Positions 1 through 5,016 of a stretch of DNA of 7,231 bases are shown one piece after another. The translations under genes and the position numbers were made by a program. The notes under the pieces were generated by a model. That model was not told the origin of the DNA, searched no databases, and was given only the letters and a program-made list of their open reading frames with translations. The stretch is from Kiritimatiellia bacterium (GTDB taxonomy: Bacteria; Verrucomicrobiota; Kiritimatiellia; RFP12; UBA1067), in contig JAEDMC010000151.1 in NCBI GenBank assembly GCA_016303225.1, positions 1 to 7,231 of the forward strand. The letters run 5' to 3'. Position 1 is the first letter of the stretch, and every line of letters begins with the position of its first letter.

Positions 1-991
1 CGCGCATGTCGTCGCCCGTCAGGGAGTCGAACTCCTTCTCCTTGATGAGCTTGTTGTCGACGCCGTACTTCTTAATCGTCGCCGTGAGCGCGCGACGGAA
101 GCCCGAAAGATGCGTGCCGCCTTCGATCGTGTGGATGTTGTTGCAGTACGTCTGCTCCAGCGTCGAATAGCCGTCGGTGTACTGCATCGACACCTCGGCC
201 TGGATGACGTAGTGCGAACCATCGAGGCGCACGGAGTCCTTCTCGCCCTCGAAGTGGATGACCGGCGAAAGCGGATGCTTGTTCGTGTTAAGCCAGTCGA
301 CGAACTGGTTGAGGCCGCCCTCGAAATGGAATGTCTCCTCGTGATGCGCCTCGCCCTCGTCGTCTCGGAAATGAATCGTCACGCCCTTGTTGAGAAACGC
401 AAGCTCCCTGAGGCGGTTGCACAGCGTCTCCCACTTGAACGCCCGGCAGGTGAAGATCGTGTGGTCGGGGAAGAACGTCACCTTCGTGCCCGTCTCCTCG
501 CCACAGTCGCCGACGACCTCCAGCGGCTTCGTCACGTGCCCGCGCGAGAACTCGATGTGATGGAGCTTCCCGCCGCGCTTCACGTCGACCTTCATCCAGT
601 CGGAAAGTGCGTTGACGCAAGAGACGCCGACGCCGTGCAGGCCGCCAGACACCTTGTAGTTCGAGCCGTCGAACTTGCCGCCAGCGTGCAGGATCGTCAA
701 GACCACCTCAATCGCGGGCTTGTGCTGCGTCGGATGCATGTCGACCGGAATGCCGCGCCCGTTGTCCTGAACCGTCAGGGACCCGTCCTTGTTGATGATC
801 ACGTCAATCATCGAGCAATAGCCCGCGAGCGCCTCGTCAATCGAGTTGTCGACCACCTCGTAGACCAAGTGGTGATACCCGCGCTCTCCAGTGTCGCCGA
901 TATACATCGCGGGGCGCTTGCGCACCGCCTCCATGCCCTCCAGCACCTGGATGTTTTCAGCGTTGTAGTTGCCGTTCTCTGCTTCTGCCAT
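1..991 (-). CDS. gyrB: DNA gyrase subunit B, N-terminal part (runs off left edge)
   Basis: GyrB is the ATPase subunit of the A2B2 gyrase that negatively supercoils DNA. The 330 codons visible (991 down to 2) cover the GHKL ATPase domain and most of the transducer domain. Seen motifs: RKRPAMYIGDTG near residues 24-35; EVVDNSIDEA with the catalytic Glu at about 45 and Mg-binding Asn at about 49; DNGRGIPVDMHP from 76; and GGLHGVGVS from about 116 (ATP lid). The edge falls just after LTGDDMR, the conserved spot before the strand carrying the QTK-loop lysine, so the TOPRIM and tail regions lie outside the window. ATG at 991 is chosen because it gives the usual short N-terminus and has AGGGGAG two bases upstream, a strong but unusually close Shine-Dalgarno. 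GyrB rather than ParE is favoured by NNIHTIEGGTHLSGFR and overall similarity. The gene diverges from the SNF2 gene. No frameshift is seen. Confidence 0.97.
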   Translation of the reverse strand, partial: MAEAENGNYNAENIQVLEGMEAVRKRPAMYIGDTGERGYHHLVYEVVDNSIDEALAGYCSMIDVIINKDGSLTVQDNGRGIPVDMHPTQHKPAIEVVLTILHAGGKFDGSNYKVSGGLHGVGVSCVNALSDWMKVDVKRGGKLHHIEFSRGHVTKPLEVVGDCGEETGTKVTFFPDHTIFTCRAFKWETLCNRLRELAFLNKGVTIHFRDDEGEAHHEETFHFEGGLNQFVDWLNTNKHPLSPVIHFEGEKDSVRLDGSHYVIQAEVSMQYTDGYSTLEQTYCNNIHTIEGGTHLSGFRRALTATIKKYGVDNKLIKEKEFDSLTGDDMR

Positions 992-1024
992 AGCTCCCCT
1001 GCGGTAAAGACGTTTAAGATAGGG

Positions 1025-1038
1025 ATATTATACCAAAA
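1025..1038 (-). promoter_or_regulatory. gyrB promoter, extended -10
   Basis: On the minus strand this reads TTTTGGTATAATAT: a perfect TATAAT hexamer (1032-1027) preceded by TGG, the extended -10 form TGnTATAAT. No TTGACA-like -35 lies 16-18 bp upstream; that stretch is C-rich on this strand (G-rich on plus, about 1041-1055). A start about 7 nt downstream (near 1020) would give a gyrB leader of about 29 nt. The assignment is from motif only. The same 13-mer occurs in opposite orientation in the facing promoter. Confidence 0.75.
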
Positions 1039-1096
1039 TATGGGGGATGGAGGGGTTGCTTTCTACAACAAATTGTGGATTTCTTTTGGTATAATA
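1026..1096. repeat. 13-bp perfect inverted repeat made of two facing -10 elements
   Basis: The plus strand carries TATTATACCAAAA at 1026-1038 and its exact reverse complement TTTTGGTATAATA at 1084-1096, separated by 45 bp. Each arm contains a complete extended -10, so the two divergent promoters are identical over this core. The repeat could simply reflect two near-consensus promoters, or it could also be a dyad read by a shared regulator. The 45-bp spacer includes a G-rich run (1041-1055) and the odd palindrome ACAAATTGT (1068-1076). Nothing else is recognisable in the 121-bp intergenic region. Confidence 0.8.
1084..1096 (+). promoter_or_regulatory. SNF2 gene promoter, extended -10
   Basis: TTTTGGTATAATA contains TGG directly before a perfect TATAAT (1090-1095), again the extended -10 pattern and again without a convincing -35. 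Transcription would start around 1101-1103, only about 10-12 nt before the ATG at 1113. That leader (CTGCAAAACAAC or shorter) has no Shine-Dalgarno sequence, so the mRNA would be nearly leaderless. Confidence 0.75.
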
Positions 1097-1112
1097 CGCG
1101 CTGCAAAACAAC

Positions 1113-3722
1113 ATGGTCAAGAGCGGAATCACACGTGAGGAACTGATTGACTGGGGAGGACTCGAGGTCTTCAACCAGGCGGTCGCCCTGTGCAATTCAG
1201 GCGACGTTTCCGACGTGCAATATGACGACGACGCGCTCATGGTCTCCGGCAAGATCGAACAGCCGAGCGGATGGGCCATGCCCGTCAAGTTCAAACTCGA
1301 TGCCGGCGGCCGCATCAAATCCGAATGCCCCTGCATCACCAACCAGAAATACGGACAGGTCTGCGCCCATGTCGTCGCCATCGGATTGGCGCTCTCCATT
1401 ATGGAACTCGACGAGCCTGAAGTCTCCCGTCTCCCGTCTCAAGTCCTCGACGGCGAAGGACACGAGACGGAAGACGGAAGACGTGAAGAAAAGGAAACGA
1501 ACTTCATCGAAGTGCCGATCTCCCCGAAATTCTACGCCCTCGTCTCCGGCTCGCGCGCGGCCCTGTCGATCGAACTCGACGCCTATTACGAGGACATCGA
1601 CTTTCCCGCCTGCTCGACGCAGCCGGAGCGGACGGTCTACCTCGAAGACCCCGACGACGATCTCGTCCGCCGCGTCCGTTCGATGAAGGCCGAAAGGGAC
1701 GCGGTCAAGTCGCTTGAGCGCTGGGGCTTTGAGCCCGGCTACAAGGACGGCGACTTCAAGCTCTACATGACCGATCCGCAGCGGGTGCTGAACTTTCTCG
1801 GCGCCGGGCTCCCCGCGATCCGCCGCAAGGGCTGGCGCGTCGACCTCTCCGAGCGGCTGATGGCACTGACGGAGACGATGCCGTCTCTCGTCCCGGTCGT
1901 GGAAATCAAGGACGCGCCACGCGGGGACTTCGACGTGAAGATCTCGTTCGACGCGATGGGACACGAGGTCTCACCCGCCGAAGTGCAGGCCGCCATCAAC
2001 CGCGGCGACGGCTACATCATGAAGGACGGCGCGGTCGTCCTCCTCGACAACACTGCCATCGACGCAATGCGCGGCGTCTTCAGCGACTGCACGCTCGCGC
2101 AGTCTGACGCGGAGGAAGGCTGGTTCCGCGTCAAGGGCATCTACGGCTCCTACGTCAAGTCTTCCCTCGATCTTCTTGACTGCATCGATCTCGACGATTC
2201 CTCGGCGAAACGCTGGCGCGAGGAGGCGGCGCTCCGCAACGACCGCAATCCCGACGCGCGATTCGAGCCCGTGGCGCTCGGTCCGCTCGACAAGGTGCTC
2301 CGTCCCTACCAGAAGCAGGGCGTCTACTGGATGCGCTTCCTCGAGGAGGCCGGACTCTGCGGGCTCCTCGCGGACGAAATGGGCCTCGGCAAGACGCTCC
2401 AGACCCTCACCTGGCTCAGCCTGCCCCGCGTGGGGCAAGAAGTGAAGGTGAAAGGTGTAGGTGTACACCTTCCATCTACACCTACACCCAAACGCACGGC
2501 GTTAATCGTCTGTCCGACCTCGCTCGTTCGCAACTGGGAGGCGGAAGCGCTGAAGTTCACGCCGTGGCTGAAGGTGCTCGTCGTCTCCGGTCCCGAGCGG
2601 GCGAAGAGCTTTGATCAAATTCCCGACGCCGACATCGTCGTCACCTCCTATGCCCTGCTGCAGCGCGACTTCGAGGCCGCCTATTACGACAAGGAATTCT
2701 CGGCGCTCGTCATCGACGAGGCGCAGCACATCAAGAACCGGGACACGAAGAACGCGAAGGCCGTGAAGATGATCAACGCACGTCGTCGTCTCGCCCTCAC
2801 CGGCACGCCGATCGAGAACTCGGTGGCGGACGCCTGGTCGATCTTCGACTTCCTGATGCCGGACTACCTCGGCGACTACGAGTCATTCAAGCTCAACTAC
2901 GAGGACAAGATCTCGCCGCGAGGCGACCCCGAAGACCGCGACCTGCAGGAGACGACCGAGGCCCTCTCGCGCCTCAAGCGGAAGATCCATCCCTTCATCA
3001 TGCGCCGCGTGAAAAAGACCGTCGCGAAAGACCTGCCGGACAAAATCGTTAAGGTCTCGTACTGTCCGCTCTCCGACGACGCCCAGCGTGACTACCTCGC
3101 CGCCCTTCAGAAGACCCGCCGCGATGCGGGCGGACTCGTCAAGACGAAAGGCTTCGCCAAGTCGAAGTTCGAGATTCTCGCGATGCTGATGAAGCTCCGC
3201 CAGATTGCGTCCAAGGGCAAGAAAGACGCCTTCCTCGAGCAACTCGCCTCCGCGATCGAAGGCGGACACAAGATTCTCGTCTTCTCGCAATTCGTCACCC
3301 AGCTCAAAGCCCTGAAAGACGAGCTGAACGCATCCCACATCCCCTGCTGCTATCTCGACGGCTCGACCAAGGATCGCCTCGGCGAATGCAACCGCTTCAA
3401 CCGCGATCCGAAGATTCCGGTCTTTCTGATCTCGCTTATGGCCGGCGGCACGGGCCTCAACCTCACCGGCGCGGACATGGTGATGCACTACGATCCGTGG
3501 TGGAACCCCGCCGTCGAAGACCAGGCGACGGACCGCGCCCACCGCATCGGACAGAAGAAGACCGTCTATGTCATGAAGATGATCGCCTCGAACACCATCG
3601 AGGAGAAGGTCCTCGCCCTTCAGCGCCGCAAGCAGGCCATCATCGCCGCCACAGTCGACACGACCGACGCCGCGGTGATGGAATCACTGACGGCCCAGGA
3701 CCTTGCAGAACTACTTTCCTGA
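1113..3722 (+). CDS. SWIM zinc-finger SNF2-family DNA helicase/translocase
   Basis: This 869-residue protein is a bacterial SWI2/SNF2 ATPase, a family that translocates on duplex DNA or remodels nucleoprotein without classical unwinding. A SWIM zinc finger lies near the N-terminus: C72-x-C74, nine residues, C84-x-H86. A middle region (about 130-390) resembles the bacterial SNF2-associated domain. The RecA-like core follows: DEMGLGKT at 421-428 (Walker A Lys427), CPTSLVRNWE (Ia), DEAQH at 535-539 (Walker B), LTGTP at 562-566, then in lobe 2 the FSQF, GGTGLNL and DRAHRIGQ (807-814, arginine motif VI) segments. Every key residue is present, so it should be active. The ATG at 1113 is the only possible full-length start: an in-frame TAA at 1092-1094, inside the -10 box, closes the frame upstream. 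Two hairpin repeats are embedded in frame (1422-1482 and 2454-2488). No nuclease, methylase or other partner is adjacent. Its exact cellular role cannot be inferred from the sequence. Confidence 0.95.
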   Translation: MVKSGITREELIDWGGLEVFNQAVALCNSGDVSDVQYDDDALMVSGKIEQPSGWAMPVKFKLDAGGRIKSECPCITNQKYGQVCAHVVAIGLALSIMELDEPEVSRLPSQVLDGEGHETEDGRREEKETNFIEVPISPKFYALVSGSRAALSIELDAYYEDIDFPACSTQPERTVYLEDPDDDLVRRVRSMKAERDAVKSLERWGFEPGYKDGDFKLYMTDPQRVLNFLGAGLPAIRRKGWRVDLSERLMALTETMPSLVPVVEIKDAPRGDFDVKISFDAMGHEVSPAEVQAAINRGDGYIMKDGAVVLLDNTAIDAMRGVFSDCTLAQSDAEEGWFRVKGIYGSYVKSSLDLLDCIDLDDSSAKRWREEAALRNDRNPDARFEPVALGPLDKVLRPYQKQGVYWMRFLEEAGLCGLLADEMGLGKTLQTLTWLSLPRVGQEVKVKGVGVHLPSTPTPKRTALIVCPTSLVRNWEAEALKFTPWLKVLVVSGPERAKSFDQIPDADIVVTSYALLQRDFEAAYYDKEFSALVIDEAQHIKNRDTKNAKAVKMINARRRLALTGTPIENSVADAWSIFDFLMPDYLGDYESFKLNYEDKISPRGDPEDRDLQETTEALSRLKRKIHPFIMRRVKKTVAKDLPDKIVKVSYCPLSDDAQRDYLAALQKTRRDAGGLVKTKGFAKSKFEILAMLMKLRQIASKGKKDAFLEQLASAIEGGHKILVFSQFVTQLKALKDELNASHIPCCYLDGSTKDRLGECNRFNRDPKIPVFLISLMAGGTGLNLTGADMVMHYDPWWNPAVEDQATDRAHRIGQKKTVYVMKMIASNTIEEKVLALQRRKQAIIAATVDTTDAAVMESLTAQDLAELLS
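1422..1482. repeat. Heptamer-based hairpin repeat inside the SNF2 gene
   Basis: The left arm (1422-1440) is GTCTCCC, GTCTCCC, GTCTC. The right arm (1464-1482) is GAGACGG, AAGACGG, AAGAC. They pair over 17 of 19 positions, with two C/A mismatches spaced exactly one heptamer apart. The 23-nt interior has a second stem, GTCCT (1443-1447) with AGGAC (1457-1461), plus CG/CG pairs closing an ACGG loop. The whole 61 bp can therefore fold as one long hairpin. It is translated as residues 104 to about 124, a Ser/Arg/Glu/Gly-rich stretch joining the SWIM finger to the next conserved segment, and the frame stays open. Confidence 0.75.
2453..2488. repeat. GGTGTA-type palindromic repeat inside the SNF2 gene
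   Basis: GGTGTAGGTGTA at 2454-2465 is a perfect 12-bp inverted match to TACACCTACACC at 2477-2488, with an 11-nt loop. Each arm is two copies of a hexamer. Overlapping this is a second perfect palindrome, AGGTGTACACCT at 2459-2470, so two alternative folds compete for the left arm. Further AGGTG-like units precede it (about 2440-2455). It encodes Gly-Val-Gly-Val-His-Leu-Pro-Ser-Thr-Pro-Thr-Pro (residues 448-459) in the loop between helicase motifs I and Ia, which looks longer than is usual in SNF2 proteins. It is related to the ligA copy at 6747-6783. Confidence 0.8.
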
Positions 3723-4724
3723 CAACGCGAGCCGGATCCGCTCGTCGAGATCATTTTCGTGGAGCGCCGAAAGAAGCTGCCCCAGGTCGCCGTCGACGAT
3801 GCGGTCGAGGGCGTAGAGCGTGAGGCCGATGCGATGGTCGGTCATGCGGTTCTGGGGAAAATTGTACGTGCGGATCTTTTCGGAACGGTCTCCGCTGCCG
3901 CGCAAGGTCAGACGGTCAGCACCAAGCTTCGCCTCTTCCTCGCGACGCTTGAAGTCGAGGATGCGAGCCTTCAGGGTCGCCAGGCACTTTTCTCGGTTGC
4001 GAATCTGGCTGCGCTCGTCCTGGCAGACCGCGACAAGACCCGTCGGCAAGTGGGTCATGCGGACCGCACTCTCCGTCTTGTTGACATGCTGGCCGCCCGC
4101 ACCACCAGCACAGAAGAGGTCGATGCGAATGTCCTTCTCGGGAATCTCCAGCTCGTCATCCTCGTCCGCCTCGGGGAAGACGACGACCGTCGCCGCTGAA
4201 GTGTGAATGCGCCCCTGCGCCTCGGTCTCGGGAACGCGCTGGACACGATGCGCGCCCGACTCGAATCGAAAAGTTCCGTAGGCCCCTTCGCCGATCACCG
4301 TGAAGACGATTTCCTTGTAGCCGTCGAGCGAGGTCTGGTTCGAATGCATGACCGAAACCTTCCAGCCCTTAGTCTCGCAGAAACGCGAATACATGCGGAA
4401 GAGGTCGCCGGCAAAAAGCGCCGCCTCCTCGCCACCTGTCCCGGCACGAATCTCCAGGACGGCATTGCGCGCCTCAAACGGATCCGGCTTCAGCAAAGCC
4501 GCCGTGACATCGCGTTCGCTTGTGCGGATGAGCTCCTGATCCTGTCCGTCGTCGACCGCGAGCTGGTACATCGTCCACGCGCTATCAAGCTTCTTCAGAA
4601 ACGAATAGTCGGCAAGAACCGCACGATAGCGCTTGCGGTCCTGCAAAACAACCGGGTCGCCCAATTCCGCTTCGACGGAACTCAGACGACCCAAGACGTT
4701 TTCGATCTGGTCTTTGTCGACCAA
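3711..4724 (-). CDS. prfA: Peptide chain release factor 1
   Basis: RF1 recognises UAA and UAG in the ribosomal A site and triggers peptidyl-tRNA hydrolysis. Seen: RAGTGGEEAALFAGDLFRMY from residue 93; the anticodon-like P-x-T motif as Pro165-Glu166-Thr167 followed by EAQGRIHTSA, which marks RF1 rather than RF2 (SPF); the catalytic Gly210-Gly211-Gln212 within GAGGQHVNKTESA; and GSGDRSEKIRTYNFPQNR near 277-293. At 337 residues it is 23 shorter than the E. coli protein, and the whole deficit lies in domain 1, upstream of Asn87. TTG at 4724 is the start: the codon before it is GTT and the one before that is the rpmE TAA, and no ATG occurs until about residue 52. It ends in TAG, the codon read by RF1 and not RF2. 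The last 12 bp overlap the end of the SNF2 gene. It is probably cotranscribed with rpmE. Confidence 0.96.
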   Translation of the reverse strand: MVDKDQIENVLGRLSSVEAELGDPVVLQDRKRYRAVLADYSFLKKLDSAWTMYQLAVDDGQDQELIRTSERDVTAALLKPDPFEARNAVLEIRAGTGGEEAALFAGDLFRMYSRFCETKGWKVSVMHSNQTSLDGYKEIVFTVIGEGAYGTFRFESGAHRVQRVPETEAQGRIHTSAATVVVFPEADEDDELEIPEKDIRIDLFCAGGAGGQHVNKTESAVRMTHLPTGLVAVCQDERSQIRNREKCLATLKARILDFKRREEEAKLGADRLTLRGSGDRSEKIRTYNFPQNRMTDHRIGLTLYALDRIVDGDLGQLLSALHENDLDERIRLALSGK

Positions 4725-4727
4725 AAC

Positions 4728-4937
4728 TTACTTCTTCGCGAACTTCGCGTAGCGCTTCTTGAACGAATCGACGCGGCCCTCGGTGTCAACCATGGTCTTC
4801 GCGCCGGTGAAGTACGGATGACACGCGGAGCAGGTGTTGACCGTCATTTCCTTCTTCGTGGAACGGGTATGGATGACGTTGCCGCACGCGCAGGTGATGG
4901 TGGCGTCCTCGTACTTCGGATGAATGTCGCTCTTCAT
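4728..4937 (-). CDS. rpmE: 50S ribosomal protein L31, zinc-binding type
   Basis: L31 is a small protein of the large ribosomal subunit, located at the intersubunit bridge. The 69-residue product has the usual length and the four-cysteine zinc form: Cys16-x-Cys18 in CACGN and Cys36-x-x-Cys39 in CSACHPYFTG. The more usual HPFYTG order is changed to HPYFTG, a conservative swap. The C-terminus is basic (KKRYAKFAKK). ATG at 4937 is preceded by a purine-rich GGGAAAGAAGA sequence a few bases upstream, acting as ribosome binding site. It has its own promoter at about 4970-4978 and is followed 3 nt after its TAA by the prfA TTG start in the same reading frame, so the two form a translational operon. 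Retention of all four cysteines suggests the zinc-replete paralogue. Confidence 0.97.
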   Translation of the reverse strand: MKSDIHPKYEDATITCACGNVIHTRSTKKEMTVNTCSACHPYFTGAKTMVDTEGRVDSFKKRYAKFAKK

Positions 4938-4969
4938 GATTCTTCTTTCCCTTTCGAAATTGAGTAGAT

Positions 4970-4978
4970 ATTATATCA
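4970..4978 (-). promoter_or_regulatory. rpmE-prfA promoter, extended -10
   Basis: The minus strand reads TGATATAAT followed by AT, a perfect TATAAT (4975-4970) with the TGn extension. It is the third such element in the window. A weak -35 candidate, TTGCGC (4999-4994), sits 18 bp upstream and matches consensus at only three positions. The predicted start near 4963 would give a leader of about 25 nt. It lies in the 79-bp gap after ligA. No hairpin-plus-T terminator for ligA is visible in that gap, so read-through from ligA remains possible. Confidence 0.75.
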
Positions 4979-5016
4979 TAACTGATCGCTTCCGCGCAAG
5001 TACCGCCAGTTCCCTT

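Noticed and set aside
1041..1058. G-rich run between the divergent promoters as a G-quadruplex
   Set aside because: It has only two runs of four or more G plus a GG, so at best a weak two-tetrad structure.
1074..1082. DnaA-box-like TGTGGATTT near gyrB, which could hint at a nearby replication origin
   Set aside because: It matches the consensus TGTGGATAA at only 7 of 9 positions, occurs singly, and there is no box cluster, DNA-unwinding element or dnaA/dnaN/recF neighbour in the window.
110..1138. A 342-codon open frame on the plus strand opposite gyrB
   Set aside because: It is an antisense shadow of the strongly conserved gyrB frame in high-G+C DNA. The product has no recognisable motif, and the frame continues through the promoter region.
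1422..1482. Heptamer repeats considered as a CRISPR array or a terminator
   Set aside because: Units are 7 bp with no spacers, arms are inverted rather than direct, no T-run follows, and the reading frame passes through intact.
3711..4724. prfA considered truncated or frameshifted because of its TTG start and short length
   Set aside because: All RF1 motifs are present in one uninterrupted frame, a stop directly upstream forces the TTG start, and the missing residues are confined to domain 1, so it looks intact.
4203..4967. A 254-codon plus-strand open frame opposite prfA and rpmE, and similar ones opposite ligA
   Set aside because: These are mirror frames created by codon bias. They cross rpmE, the rpmE-prfA junction and the rpmE promoter and show no family features.
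4938..5016. Rho-independent terminator for ligA or a leader riboswitch for rpmE
   Set aside because: No stable GC-rich stem with a following T-run was found on the minus strand, and the predicted 25-nt leader is too short for a riboswitch.
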